A stretch of DNA of 64,000 nt from Microcoleus sp. EPA2. GTDB lineage: Bacteria > Cyanobacteriota > Cyanobacteriia > Cyanobacteriales > Microcoleaceae. The notes under the pieces were generated by a model. The model was not told the origin of the DNA, did no database searches, and saw only the letters and a list, made by a program, of their open reading frames with translations. The position numbers and the translations under genes are program-made. The DNA lies in assembly GCA_020882975.1 (NCBI GenBank), contig JAHRFD010000013.1:44350-108349 (forward strand). The letters run 5' to 3'. Positions 1-9,515 of the stretch are shown here, in pieces; positions within the stretch are counted from its first letter, which is position 1; each line of letters opens with the position of its first letter.

Positions 1-318
1 GATATCAGGTTACTCTTGCTGCCAATGATGGTAAATTTTTGTTTTGTAGTCCTTGTCAGCGACTTTGATAATGATATCTTTTTTCTTTTTAAAAATGCCG
101 GGTTTCCAATTTTGCTGATTTGCATAATTCATAAAAAAATAGTTGTCTATCCTCCAAACACAAGTCTGCAAGAATCACCAAAAAATCAAGTATTTTTTGC
201 TCCAACAATCTCTGAAAAGCAAAATAATTATTAAAAAAGCAAACTAAAAAGCAATGAAAAGAACTCACAGCCAAGGTGCAATTATGATTGTTTATCAAAA
301 AACTAGAGAGTCAGATTT
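1..318. other. Leading gene-free stretch
   Basis: AT-rich DNA before the first glycosyltransferase gene. The short open frames on both strands have no recognisable domain, no ribosome binding site and low-complexity translations, so I see no gene. It probably holds the promoter of the polysaccharide cluster, but no convincing -35/-10 pair stands out. Confidence 0.5.
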
Positions 319-1467
319 ATGGTAAAAGTTCTTCATACAATCACCAGCTTTAACAGAGGGGGAATTGAAACTTGGCTAATTTCTATGCTGCAAGCAATTC
401 CTCGAAGTCAATACGAGATGGATTTCTGCTGCAAAGGATTAGAGGTTGGTCCCCTTGCTAGTCTCGTCGAGGAACTGGGAGCTAAAGTAATTCACTGTCC
501 CTTGGGACCTGCTCATATCGGTTTTACTCAAAAGCTCAAACAGATATTAATCGAGGGAGAATACCACATTTTACACAACCATTTGGAAGCTTACAGCGGT
601 GTGCCTGTGTGGATAAGCCGGCAATTAAGAATTCCAGTTATCACTTCCTTTCACAACACTCAGTTTGCTCCGCAGACTACATTGACTCGCCTACCTTTCT
701 TCCGCCAAATGCGGTCAATTTATGCGAGCATTAGTATTAGTTACGCGCTCCAAAATTCTGATTTAGTCACGGGTTGTTCTCAAGGAGTTATTGACAGTCT
801 AGACCCTGATGGTAAAAAATTGCAAGCAGACCATAGCCTGTTATATTACGGTGTAAACTTGCCAGAACCGTCAACTCCTAAAGAGCGTGCTGAATTTCGG
901 AAATCCTGTGGTTGGTCTGCGGACACGCCAATTATTCTTCATGTAGGGCGCATTATAGAACAAAAGAATCATTTAGGTTTGCTATCTGTATTTCAGCGAG
1001 TTTTAGAGCAGATTCCTACAGCTAAATTGGTGTTAGTGGGGTCAGGGCCACTTCAGTCTTTAATTGAGGAGACAGTAGCTAAACGCGGGCTGAGTAATGC
1101 CGTGTACTTACTGGGTTTTCGCGATGATGTTTCATCCCTGATGAGCAAGTGCGACGTATTTTTATTCCCATCAATTTATGAAGGGTTTGGACTGGTTGCA
1201 TTGGAGGCTAATGCAGCTAATCTTCCTGTGGTCGGGTCAAGAATTCCCGGACTTTCAGAAGCAGTTAAAGATGGTGATACGGCATTGCTACATGATGTTC
1301 GAGATATTGATGGTATGGCTAAATCTGTCGTCAAGATCGTCAAAGATCCTGCCTATGCTCAGCAGCTTGCTCAGGCTGGATTTACCAGAGTCAAAGATAA
1401 CTACTCAACGGAGGTAAGTGCCAAACGATTGCAAGAAATTTACAATTCTTTTGTACCAATCAATTAA
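319..1467 (+). CDS. Glycosyltransferase family 4 protein
   Basis: GT-B fold glycosyltransferase, 382 residues, normal length for GT4. The N-terminal acceptor domain opens with the FNRGGIETW loop typical of the family. The C-terminal nucleotide-sugar domain begins near HVGRIIEQKNH and carries the EX7E motif in YEGFGLVALEA, which in this family contacts the donor phosphate. No membrane segment is visible, so it should work at the cytoplasmic face on a lipid-linked glycan. It is the first of a same-strand run of polysaccharide genes reaching 9.3 kb; only 14 bp separate it from the next gene. ATG is preceded by GAGAG. The sugar donor and acceptor cannot be read from sequence. Confidence 0.93.
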   Translation: MVKVLHTITSFNRGGIETWLISMLQAIPRSQYEMDFCCKGLEVGPLASLVEELGAKVIHCPLGPAHIGFTQKLKQILIEGEYHILHNHLEAYSGVPVWISRQLRIPVITSFHNTQFAPQTTLTRLPFFRQMRSIYASISISYALQNSDLVTGCSQGVIDSLDPDGKKLQADHSLLYYGVNLPEPSTPKERAEFRKSCGWSADTPIILHVGRIIEQKNHLGLLSVFQRVLEQIPTAKLVLVGSGPLQSLIEETVAKRGLSNAVYLLGFRDDVSSLMSKCDVFLFPSIYEGFGLVALEANAANLPVVGSRIPGLSEAVKDGDTALLHDVRDIDGMAKSVVKIVKDPAYAQQLAQAGFTRVKDNYSTEVSAKRLQEIYNSFVPIN

Positions 1468-1481
1468 TTGAGGAACTAAAA

Positions 1482-2672
1482 ATGAAAGTATTAGTTACAG
1501 CTAGCGCCCGCTTTGCCATTACCAGTGACGGAAATTTTTGGACTCCAAATGCGTCCCTAGGCTATTATTTGTGGGCTAGGTATTTAGAGGTATTCGACGA
1601 GGTACATCTGATGGCGCGGGCAGAATTGCATTCCGAACCACCAGCGGGATGGAATTTGGTTTCGGGACCAGGAATTAACGCAGTTTCAGTTCCTTATTTT
1701 GTAGGTGCTTGGGAGTTTATCAAAAACTACACAAAGATCAGAAGAAAGATTAGTAAAGTAGTTCCGAATACGGAAGCGTTACTGTTGCGAATACCTTGTA
1801 GTATTGGTACAGAAGTTTTGCATTTATTGCCATCGGGAAGACCTTATGGTGTTGAAGTTGTTGCTGATTCTTACGATGCGTTTGCACCAGGCTCTATCAG
1901 ACATCCCTTGCGCCCGCTGTTCCGCTGGTGGTTCCCCCGTGAACTGAAGCACCAGTGTGCTGGTGCTGGGGCGGCGGCTTACGTTACCAGAGAAGCTCTC
2001 CAGCGGCGGTATCCTTGCCCAAACCTTTCGGTGGGGATATCAGACGTGAACCTTTCAGATCAGGCACTGATATCCGCACCCCGTTCCCTGTGTCGGGAAA
2101 CGCGCCCATTGACTCTAATCTTTGTAGGTACTTTGGTTCAACTTTACAAGGCTCCCGATGTACTACTGGATGCGGTGGCTGTCTGCGTTCGGGAGGGATT
2201 AGACATCAAGTTGGTTTTAGTTGGAGAGGGTCAGTACCGGACGGAACTGGAAGCACAAGCGGCGATATTGGGCATCAGCGAACGAGTCTGTTTTCTGGGG
2301 CAGTTGGTCAGTAGTGATGCTGTCCGCGCTGAGTTGGATCGAGCTGACCTTTTCCTCCTACCCTCTCACCAGGAAGGTTTGCCGAAAGCAATGGTGGAAG
2401 CGATGGCGCGGGCGCTGCCCTGCATTGGCTCTACAGTTGGTGGGATTCCCGAATTGCTGCCATCTGAGGATCTCGTGCCTCCGGGCGATGTGGCGGTATT
2501 GGCCTCGAAAATCCGTGAGGTAGTGACTGACCCGGAGCGCATGGCTCGGATGTCGGCCCGCAATTTAGAAAAAGCCAAAGATTACACAGATGAAGTTCTA
2601 CGCGAACAGCGGAATGAGTTTTACCGCTATGTCCGAGAGATGACTGAAGCTTGGTTGAAGCAAAAAAACTAG
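1482..2672 (+). CDS. Glycosyltransferase family 4 protein
   Basis: Second GT4 enzyme of the cluster, 396 residues. The C-terminal half shows IFVGTLVQLYKAPDVLLDA, then LVLVGEGQYR, then the donor-binding EX7E motif in HQEGLPKAMVEAMA, and GGIPELL near the end of the sugar-nucleotide site. The N-terminal domain is divergent, as is usual for acceptor domains, and starts SARFAITSDGNFW. GC content looks higher than in the flanking genes, which may mean a separate origin. It follows the first glycosyltransferase by 14 bp with GAGGAACT as ribosome binding site. It likely adds one sugar to an exopolysaccharide or O-antigen-like repeat unit; specificity unknown. Confidence 0.92.
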   Translation: MKVLVTASARFAITSDGNFWTPNASLGYYLWARYLEVFDEVHLMARAELHSEPPAGWNLVSGPGINAVSVPYFVGAWEFIKNYTKIRRKISKVVPNTEALLLRIPCSIGTEVLHLLPSGRPYGVEVVADSYDAFAPGSIRHPLRPLFRWWFPRELKHQCAGAGAAAYVTREALQRRYPCPNLSVGISDVNLSDQALISAPRSLCRETRPLTLIFVGTLVQLYKAPDVLLDAVAVCVREGLDIKLVLVGEGQYRTELEAQAAILGISERVCFLGQLVSSDAVRAELDRADLFLLPSHQEGLPKAMVEAMARALPCIGSTVGGIPELLPSEDLVPPGDVAVLASKIREVVTDPERMARMSARNLEKAKDYTDEVLREQRNEFYRYVREMTEAWLKQKN

Positions 2673-2717
2673 GATAATTTCTATTTATACCAAGGTTTAA
2701 TCAGGGTGATTTTTATC

Positions 2718-3854
2718 ATGAATAAGCTTCTAATTATTACTACTATTCCAGCAACTATCGGTGCTTTTTTACTGCCTTTTGCCTATCACTTCCGCGACCG
2801 GGGTTGGCGGGTAGATGCAATGGCTTGTGGAGCTTCAGAAAATGCTGAATGTTTGCAAGCTTTCGATCGCGTCTGGGATGTAGAATGGTCGCGTAATCCT
2901 CTAGATCCGAGAAACTTATTAGTTGCTCCGCGAGTCATCCGAGAGGTTGCAGAAACAGAACAATATGATATCATTCACGTACACACTCCGGTCGCTGCTT
3001 TTGTTGCTAGATACGCCCTCAAGGATTTGAAAAAACAGAAAAAAGTTCAGATCGTTTACACAGCTCACGGCTTTCACTTTCATTCTTTAGGTAAACCGTT
3101 AAAAAATTCTGTTTTTCTGACTTTGGAAAAGCTAGCAGGGCCTTGGACTAATTATTTAGTCACGATTAATAGCGAGGATGAATCAGCAGCAAAACGCTAC
3201 CAAATTCTGCCTCCCGAAAGAATCCGCTATATGCCGGGAATTGGAGTTGATCTAGAACGCTACAGTCCCGATGCTGTTTCTGAAACTGATGTCCAGCAAG
3301 TACGTCAGGAAATGGGGCTTAACGGGAAAAATCAACTATTTTTATCTGCGATCGAATTCATTCCCCGCAAGCACCCGCAGGATGTGTTAAACGCCTTTGC
3401 TAAATTGGCTAGACCTGATGTTCATTTGGCTTTTGCTGGAGAGGGCCCGATGCTCGAACAAATGCAGCAATTAGGATCGGATTTGGGACTAAAAAACCTT
3501 GTGCATTTTCTCGGACACCGCCGAGATATTCCGACTTTAGTACGAGCTTCTGTGGCGACGCTGCTGGCTTCGGAACAGGAGGGATTGCCAAGAAGTGTGA
3601 TGGAGTCCTTATCTCTGGAAGTTCCGGTGATTGGTACTAATATTCGGGGCACAAGGGATTTGCTGGAAAAAGATTGCGGTCTTCTGGTAGATGTGGGAGA
3701 TACAAAAGGAATTGCTAATGCAATGGCCTGGATATTAGATCATCCCCAAGAAGCTAAAGTAATGGGACAAAAGGGAAGAACGTGGATGGCAAATTACGAG
3801 CTGGGGCAAATTGTGAAACTCCATGAGGAATTGTATGCAGAAGCCACCGCTTAA
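2718..3854 (+). CDS. Glycosyltransferase family 4 protein (EpsD/CapM-like)
   Basis: Third GT4 glycosyltransferase. I place the start at the ATG at 2718 (AGGG about 12 bases upstream) rather than the in-frame GTG at 2706. The N-terminal domain has IIHVHTPVAAF and VYTAHGFHFH, the signature of the EpsD/CapM/Cps-type subfamily that builds capsular repeat units. The C-terminal domain has FIPRKHPQDVL, AFAGEGPML and the EX7E motif in EQEGLPRSVMESLS. It is followed after about 110 bp by the initiating sugar transferase, the usual partner. Precise sugar specificity is not inferable. Confidence 0.92.
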   Translation: MNKLLIITTIPATIGAFLLPFAYHFRDRGWRVDAMACGASENAECLQAFDRVWDVEWSRNPLDPRNLLVAPRVIREVAETEQYDIIHVHTPVAAFVARYALKDLKKQKKVQIVYTAHGFHFHSLGKPLKNSVFLTLEKLAGPWTNYLVTINSEDESAAKRYQILPPERIRYMPGIGVDLERYSPDAVSETDVQQVRQEMGLNGKNQLFLSAIEFIPRKHPQDVLNAFAKLARPDVHLAFAGEGPMLEQMQQLGSDLGLKNLVHFLGHRRDIPTLVRASVATLLASEQEGLPRSVMESLSLEVPVIGTNIRGTRDLLEKDCGLLVDVGDTKGIANAMAWILDHPQEAKVMGQKGRTWMANYELGQIVKLHEELYAEATA

Positions 3855-3965
3855 TCATTTATATTTTTGGGATTCTACTGCCAGCAATTCTTCTCTAAAT
3901 AACTAACTGAACATTTTCCAAACAGGAATATCCAAAATCTTGATTTAAGTCACAAATAATCAACA

Positions 3966-4604
3966 ATGAATAATCACCAATCGCTAATCACCAAATTCGC
4001 CAAACTAACTAAGTGGGTATTAGATAGATTAGTGGCCGCGATCGCACTACTAATCTTCTCTCCCTTACTTTTAATCGTGGCGATCGCCATCTACCTCCGC
4101 ATGGGTAGCCCCATTATTTTTACCCAACCGCGTCCGGGTAAAAACGGTCGCGTTTTCAACTTCTACAAATTTCGCACCATGACAAGCGATCGCGATGCAG
4201 AAGGAAACCTGCTCCCCGATGAGCAACGCCTGACTGCGATCGGTCAATTATTGCGTAAAACCAGTTTGGACGAACTTCCGCAACTGTGGAACGTTCTCAA
4301 AGGCGACATGAGCTTGGTTGGCCCTCGCCCCTTATTAGTAAGATACCTAGAACGCTACAGCCCAGAACAAGCACGCCGCCACGAAGTTATGCCCGGAATC
4401 ACTGGCTGGGCTCAGGTGAACGGTCGCCGACTACTAGATGGAAATTGGCCGGAAAAATTTAGGCTCGACGTTTGGTATGTCGATAATTGGAGCCTGTGGC
4501 TGGATTTAAAAATACTTTTCCTCACAATAGGGAAAGTTTTGGGACAAAAAGAAATCAGCCAAGAAGGTCAAGCCACTGGAGAAGAATTTAAAGGTAATGA
4601 ATGA
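3966..4604 (+). CDS. Initiating sugar-phosphate transferase (WcaJ/PglC-type)
   Basis: Monotopic phosphoglycosyl transferase, 212 residues, the short form with only the catalytic domain. One N-terminal membrane helix ([19 protein letters not shown]) is followed by KFRTM, the catalytic Asp-Glu dyad in [23 protein letters not shown] and [11 protein letters not shown], all diagnostic of the family. It moves a sugar-1-phosphate from a UDP-sugar to undecaprenyl phosphate and so starts assembly of the repeat unit that the neighbouring GT4 enzymes extend. Its stop overlaps the start of the next gene by 8 bp, so the two are likely translationally coupled. Confidence 0.94.
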   Translation: MNNHQSLITKFAKLTKWVLDRLVAAIALLIFSPLLLIVAIAIYLRMGSPIIFTQPRPGKNGRVFNFYKFRTMTSDRDAEGNLLPDEQRLTAIGQLLRKTSLDELPQLWNVLKGDMSLVGPRPLLVRYLERYSPEQARRHEVMPGITGWAQVNGRRLLDGNWPEKFRLDVWYVDNWSLWLDLKILFLTIGKVLGQKEISQEGQATGEEFKGNE

Positions 4605-5715
4605 GGAATTTAAATTAATGACAGTAAGATGGGAAGTCGGATCGGAATTTGATTGGTCGGATGATGTTTTGGCATCATCATCATCGCTAACTTTATTTCC
4701 CCAAAACTACGAATTATTTTCTACCGCGACGGGCGTTTTATTGTCGATCGAACGTTTCTTAAGAGGCGATGGACAGCGATTGAAGCTGCATTTACCGACC
4801 TATTACTGCATGGAAGTTGCCGAAAAAATGGCTAGAGTTTTCGATGTCTGTTGGTATCGAGATTTGCCTACCGAAGCAGCACCAGATTTTAACTCCCTTC
4901 GCCCTTCACCAGGTGATTTGGTATTAGCAGTTAATTTGTTTGGCATCAAGGAAGGAAAAGCTTGGCAAGATTGGCTAACTCAACATCAAGATATGATTTT
5001 GATTGAAGACCACAGCCACGATCCCTTCTCCCTTTGGGCGCAACAAACTACCGCTCATTATGCGATCGCATCTCTGCGTAAAACACTGCCAATTCCCGAC
5101 GGAGGGATGATTTGGTCGGGGCAAAACATGGAATTGCCTCGACCAAATCAATCAGAATCACCAGCCGCCGCCCAAAAACTCACCGCCATGCTACTAAAGC
5201 GCTCGTATTTAATGGGGGCAAATATTTCCAAAGATAGCTATAGAAATTTACAATTAGAGGGCGAACACGAGCTGATTAACGATGGCGAACACACCATTTC
5301 TACCTTGACAAAAAATGTCCTATTAAGTTTAAAAATTTCTGAAATGAGGCAACAGCGAGCAGCTAATATCAGAAATATTTTAGATTTGATAGTGAAAGAA
5401 AAAAACGACTATTGGGAACCGATTTTTACTGATTGGAAACCAGGTTCAGTACCTTTTAACAGCATCCTCCTCTGCAAAAATACTCAAGTTCGACAAGAAC
5501 TGCGCCGATTTTTGATTAGCGAAAATATTTTTGCTTCAGTTCATTGGCCACAACCGCCAGACCAATTATCCGGTAACGATCCACTGGCATTTGATTTGTC
5601 AAATCGGTTGCTGACAATTCCCGCAGATCATCGTTACTCCTACAATGATATTGAGCGAGTTGTCACCAAATTAGTTGAATTTGTCCCAAGCGATCGTTCC
5701 TTAGTCATTTGTTAG
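4597..5715 (+). CDS. PLP-dependent aminotransferase-fold (DegT/DnrJ-like) protein
   Basis: 372 residues, overlapping the sugar transferase gene by 8 bp. The overall pattern is fold type I PLP enzyme: STATGVLLSIERFL for cofactor phosphate binding, IEDHSHD with the pyridine-nitrogen Asp at about residue 138, and a candidate Schiff-base lysine at about 162 in SLRKTLPIPDGG. It is a divergent relative of DegT/DnrJ/EryC1 sugar aminotransferases and differs clearly from the second, canonical one at 8193. It may aminate a keto-sugar or a small substituent of the polysaccharide. A later start at 4618 is possible. Family placement is moderately sure; substrate unknown. Confidence 0.72.
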   Translation: MNEEFKLMTVRWEVGSEFDWSDDVLASSSSLTLFPQNYELFSTATGVLLSIERFLRGDGQRLKLHLPTYYCMEVAEKMARVFDVCWYRDLPTEAAPDFNSLRPSPGDLVLAVNLFGIKEGKAWQDWLTQHQDMILIEDHSHDPFSLWAQQTTAHYAIASLRKTLPIPDGGMIWSGQNMELPRPNQSESPAAAQKLTAMLLKRSYLMGANISKDSYRNLQLEGEHELINDGEHTISTLTKNVLLSLKISEMRQQRAANIRNILDLIVKEKNDYWEPIFTDWKPGSVPFNSILLCKNTQVRQELRRFLISENIFASVHWPQPPDQLSGNDPLAFDLSNRLLTIPADHRYSYNDIERVVTKLVEFVPSDRSLVIC

Positions 5716-5774
5716 ATTGGGTCTGTGAAAAATTCCTAAAAAACACTTAGTCAATCCCTAGGACAGAATAAAAA

Positions 5775-6647
5775 ATGGAAACTTTAACTCAAGTTTTAAC
5801 AGATGAACAGAAATCTCTTCTGCCGACAGAAGAAGATGTGCAGTTTTACGAAGAACACGGCTGGTACATTTCCCAAAAAGTTATCCCTGATGAAATGATT
5901 GACGAAGCAATTTTAGCTTGCGAAAAATTTTATCAAGGAGAAAGAGATGCGGTACTTCCTCTCAGTAGCGGATACTGTAACTGGAAGCCAGAAGATGGAG
6001 ATGTTACTCGCAACAACGAATTTATTTCATTGCAAAGTAACGCTTTGCGGAAATTTGCCCTTCAACCAATTATCGGCGCGATCGCCGCACGACTGGCAAG
6101 AACCAAGCAAATTCGCATTTTAGACGACCAAATCATCTCTAAGCCACCCAAAAGTGGCAAAACTACTATCGGCTGGCACGTCGATCGCGCCTACTGGTCA
6201 ACCTGTACCTCCGATAATTTGCTCACAGCTTGGATACCTTTCCAAGACTGCGACGAGTTGATGGGTCCAATCGCGGTTTTCGATCGCAGCCACAAGTGGT
6301 CTGGACTTGAAAATATGCGATCTTTTAACAATCCGAATCTTGAGGAAATAGAACAAAATTTATGCCCTAAAGGAGAGCAAATCATCAAACTACCGATGAC
6401 CTTAAAGAAAGGTCAAATGAGCTTTCATCACTGTTGGACAATTCACGGTAGCTACCCTAACACTAGCGATCGCATCCGTTTGGCAATGGCAATTCACCTA
6501 CAAGATGAAGCTAACCAATATCGGCATTTTTGGAATCAAAAAGGCGAAGAAGTTCACATTCTTAACGAACTTTTGTGCCATAAATTGCCCAACGGCGAGC
6601 CTGATTTCCACGATCCAGCCGTGTTTCCTGTTTTGTGGTCGGAGTAA
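5775..6647 (+). CDS. Phytanoyl-CoA dioxygenase (PhyH) family protein
   Basis: Fe(II)/2-oxoglutarate oxygenase of 290 residues. The metal facial triad is visible: HxD at residues 135 and 137 in GWHVDRAYW and the distal His at about 224 in TIHGSYPNTSDR, with Arg 233 positioned to bind 2-oxoglutarate. It is soluble, with no signal peptide. Lying between two sugar-modifying genes and the FemAB-like gene, it probably hydroxylates a precursor or a substituent of the polysaccharide; PhyH enzymes also occur in natural product clusters. The actual substrate cannot be inferred. Confidence 0.88.
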   Translation: METLTQVLTDEQKSLLPTEEDVQFYEEHGWYISQKVIPDEMIDEAILACEKFYQGERDAVLPLSSGYCNWKPEDGDVTRNNEFISLQSNALRKFALQPIIGAIAARLARTKQIRILDDQIISKPPKSGKTTIGWHVDRAYWSTCTSDNLLTAWIPFQDCDELMGPIAVFDRSHKWSGLENMRSFNNPNLEEIEQNLCPKGEQIIKLPMTLKKGQMSFHHCWTIHGSYPNTSDRIRLAMAIHLQDEANQYRHFWNQKGEEVHILNELLCHKLPNGEPDFHDPAVFPVLWSE

Positions 6648-6760
6648 GACAGATAAACATTTCAATCCTTTGAAATATAACACCTAATTATCGCGAGATT
6701 ATCACGCTAAAAATTACCCAAAATTTCCGACTATACCTATCACTTGTTGGAGGAAGGCAG

Positions 6761-7846
6761 ATGAATATTTCAATCCTTGATATACAAAACCCATTATGGC
6801 TGGAAATATTGGCGAAAATTCGCCATGATACCTATCACTTACCTGAGTATTTATTGTTAGATTCAAAAAGAACTAACACAACTCCAGAAGCTTTTTTGAT
6901 AGTTGATGGGGAGAAGATTTTATTCTTGCCTTATTTGCTACGTCCCTGCCATGACCTCGTGCCAACTGAATTATCAGATCTGGAAAATTTTGACGTTATC
7001 TCTCCCTACGGATATCCCGGATTTTTATTAAGTGAAGCCGCAGCTAACACCCCAGGATTTCCAGATTTTGCCATCAACGAACTCAAGCGAGTTTTGAGGA
7101 ATAAAGGTGTATGTTCCGCTTTTTTTCGGCTTCATCCTATCCTTCATGACAACTTAAATCAAATTTGTCAACCAGGGACTTTTACACCTAATGGCGAGAC
7201 GGTCTCCGTTGACTTAAAACTTTCGACAGGTAAAATTAAGTCGCGGACTAGAAAGGGTCATAAAAGTACAATTAATAAGTGCAAACGATTAGGATTAACC
7301 GCAAGAATAGTCCCTTATTTGGAATACCTCAATGAATTTATGGAAGTTTATGAAGAGACCATGGATCGTGTGGAAGCGAGTAAATCCTATTATTTTGGAC
7401 GTGAGTATTTTGAAGATTTAGCAAAATTAGGAGAACACACTCATTTATGCCTTGTAGAAAAGGAGAATCAAATTGCGAGTGCTTCCATATTTCTAGAATG
7501 TGGTGGTATAGTTCAGGTTCACCTGGGCGGAAGCAAAACAGAGTTTTTGAGTGAGTCTCCTTTTAGTTTAATATTTGACTATGGCAGATACTGGTCTCAA
7601 GAACGGGGAAATGAATTTTTTCATATGGGAGGTGGTGTGGGAGGGTCTAAGGAAGATAGTCTTTACATATTCAAGTCTGGTTTTTCCAAAGAAAGGCACA
7701 ATTTCTTTACTATGCGTCTGATTACAGATGAAGAAAAATATCATCATCTGGTTGAGTTACGAGCAAAATATTTAGGGGTAAAACCAGAAGAAATGCTCAA
7801 TTCAAAGTTTTTTCCTGCCTATCGTTTACCTTCAGAGGTAAGGTAA
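6761..7846 (+). CDS. FemAB/GNAT-like acyltransferase
   Basis: 361 residues with the look of the double-GNAT FemAB-like family: an N-terminal half ending with FFRLHPI, then the conserved basic RKGHKSTINKCKRLG segment, and a C-terminal GNAT half with HLCLVEKENQIASASIFLECG and VQVHLGGS. Members transfer amino acids or acyl groups, often to cell-wall or polysaccharide precursors, and are frequent in polysaccharide clusters. Strong ribosome binding site (TTGGAGGAAGG) ahead of the ATG. With the PhyH oxygenase and two aminotransferase-like genes this suggests an amino-acyl or acyl-amino decoration of the glycan; that is inference. Confidence 0.75.
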   Translation: MNISILDIQNPLWLEILAKIRHDTYHLPEYLLLDSKRTNTTPEAFLIVDGEKILFLPYLLRPCHDLVPTELSDLENFDVISPYGYPGFLLSEAAANTPGFPDFAINELKRVLRNKGVCSAFFRLHPILHDNLNQICQPGTFTPNGETVSVDLKLSTGKIKSRTRKGHKSTINKCKRLGLTARIVPYLEYLNEFMEVYEETMDRVEASKSYYFGREYFEDLAKLGEHTHLCLVEKENQIASASIFLECGGIVQVHLGGSKTEFLSESPFSLIFDYGRYWSQERGNEFFHMGGGVGGSKEDSLYIFKSGFSKERHNFFTMRLITDEEKYHHLVELRAKYLGVKPEEMLNSKFFPAYRLPSEVR

Positions 7847-7919
7847 AATATTCACGGAGTTGACCAACCAAACTTGTTTTAATGAATACTAATATTTTGA
7901 ATTACTAGGAGAAAAGTTA

Positions 7920-8081
7920 ATGTTTTTTTTGTTATCCCGGTCAAAAGTAAGGAAATTACAAATTCCTGGGAAATCTTTTTTTTGCTCTCTGATTAAAACG
8001 ATTTTTAAGTATAGATTGGTATTTTTGAGTAAGTCTATAAATGATGAATTTGGTTTGTATCCCTATGGTGGAACCAATTAG
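7920..8081 (+). CDS. Possible small protein, 53 residues, basic
   Basis: A short open frame in the gap between the FemAB-like and aminotransferase genes. It has an excellent ribosome binding site (AGGAG, 8 bases before the ATG), in the same strand and spacing style as its neighbours. The product is basic and hydrophobic in its first two thirds (KSFFCSLIKTIFKYRLVFLSK) with an acidic-to-neutral tail ending YPYGGTN. No family recognised. It could be a genuine small envelope-associated protein or the truncated start of a lost gene. Confidence 0.4.
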   Translation: MFFLLSRSKVRKLQIPGKSFFCSLIKTIFKYRLVFLSKSINDEFGLYPYGGTN

Positions 8082-8192
8082 CAACCAGCAGATTAAAAGT
8101 GCTGTATACTTAGTCTGCGAAAAATTATTGCTTCCGGGTTGAAATAGCCCAAAGTGGTAATTGGAAACATTACTTACAGTTTATTTTACATA

Positions 8193-9329
8193 GTGAAAAA
8201 ACAAATTCTGCTATCAACACCTCACATGGGTTCCCTCGAACAGGAGTTCGTCAAAGAAGCCTTTGACACCAACTGGATCGCCCCTGTTGGCCCCCATATA
8301 GACGCTTTCGAGCAAGAATTCTGCGAAGTAGTTGGCGCTAAACACGCAGCGGCTGTTACTTCCGGTACCGCAGCTTTGCATTTGGCTCTCAAATTAATTG
8401 GTGTCGGTGCGGGAGATGAAGTTTTTTGCTCGACTCTGACTTTTATTGCGACTGCTAGCCCGATTACTTATCTTGGTGCAAAACCTGTTTTTATCGATAG
8501 CGATCGCACTTCTTGGAATCTAGACCCCAACTTGTTCCGAGAAGCCCTTGACAAACGAGCAAAAATTGGTAAATTACCCAAAGCTGTTGTCATCGTACAC
8601 CTCTACGGTCAAAGTTGCGACATCGACCCAATTCTAGCAGCTTGCAATGCTTATGAAATTCCGCTAATAGAAGATGCAGCCGAATCTCTAGGGGCTAGCT
8701 ACAAAGGTCGATCGCCTGGAAGCTTTGGTAAAATCGGCATTTTCTCATTCAATGGTAACAAAATTATCACCACTTCCGGCGGCGGAATGTTAGTTTCAGA
8801 CGACCAAAGATTAATAGAAAAAGCTCGTTTTTTAGCAACCCAAGCCCGCGACTCCGCGACTCACTATCAACATTCTGAAATTGGCTATAACTACCGGCTC
8901 AGTAATGTTTTAGCGGGAATTGGTCGGGGACAATTGCAGGTTTTAGAGGAAAGAGTAGAGGCAAGAAGGCACAATTTTGAATTTTACAAACAAGCTTTAG
9001 AAAACTTGCCGGGAATCGAATTTATGCCGGAAGCAGCTTTTGGAAAAGCTACTCGCTGGCTGACTTGTTTGACAATCGATCCGGTCGCTTTTGGTACAGA
9101 TAGAGAACAGGTTCGTCTCGCGCTGGCCCAAGAGAAAATAGAAGCTCGTCCGGTTTGGAAACCTTTACATTTACAGCCTGTTTTTGCTGATTGTGAATGT
9201 ATCGGCGGTGCGGTAGCCCAAGAGTTATTTGAGTATGGGCTTTGTTTACCTTCTGGTTCTAATTTAAATGATGGGGATTTGGGGCGAGTGACAAGTGCGA
9301 TATCGCAAATTCACAAAGAACATGGATGA
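8193..9329 (+). CDS. DegT/DnrJ/EryC1/StrS sugar aminotransferase (EpsN/PglE-like)
   Basis: Canonical PLP-dependent sugar aminotransferase of 378 residues. I chose the GTG at 8193 (MKKQILLSTPHMG) because family members begin there; an upstream in-frame GTG at 8154 adds 13 unlikely residues. Visible: VTSGTAALHLAL (phosphate binding), IEDAAESLGA with Asp 161, and the Schiff-base lysine at 190 in FNGNKIITTSGGGM. Such enzymes convert 4-keto (or 3-keto) nucleotide sugars to amino sugars, for example in EpsN- or PglE-type steps. It ends the polysaccharide cluster and is followed by a strong hairpin at 9456. Confidence 0.93.
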   Translation: MKKQILLSTPHMGSLEQEFVKEAFDTNWIAPVGPHIDAFEQEFCEVVGAKHAAAVTSGTAALHLALKLIGVGAGDEVFCSTLTFIATASPITYLGAKPVFIDSDRTSWNLDPNLFREALDKRAKIGKLPKAVVIVHLYGQSCDIDPILAACNAYEIPLIEDAAESLGASYKGRSPGSFGKIGIFSFNGNKIITTSGGGMLVSDDQRLIEKARFLATQARDSATHYQHSEIGYNYRLSNVLAGIGRGQLQVLEERVEARRHNFEFYKQALENLPGIEFMPEAAFGKATRWLTCLTIDPVAFGTDREQVRLALAQEKIEARPVWKPLHLQPVFADCECIGGAVAQELFEYGLCLPSGSNLNDGDLGRVTSAISQIHKEHG

Positions 9330-9455
9330 TCTAGCCGAAGAAAGTTCGGCAACGGATTCTCTAATATTGTTTAAAGTTGTTTGGAAAAGATTCAACCGCT
9401 CCAGCCACAGATTCTCCAGAGGAGAAGATAGATGAATACAGGACGATACCAAAGT

Positions 9456-9488
9456 ATATCCCCGACTTATTGAAGAAGTCGGGGATAT
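9456..9488. terminator. Hairpin terminator between convergent genes
   Basis: Perfect 13-bp stem (ATATCCCCGACTT) with a 7-base loop, followed by a T-rich stretch on the plus strand. It sits between the convergent aminotransferase and HEAT genes. Close relatives with the same core occur at 36530 and 37426, so it belongs to a dispersed terminator-like family. Confidence 0.75.
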
Positions 9489-9515
9489 CGGTATTCTGTT
9501 TTTAGATTGATGTTG

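Noticed and set aside
16..298. Two short overlapping frames on opposite strands
   Set aside because: No ribosome binding site, low-complexity products and no known domain.
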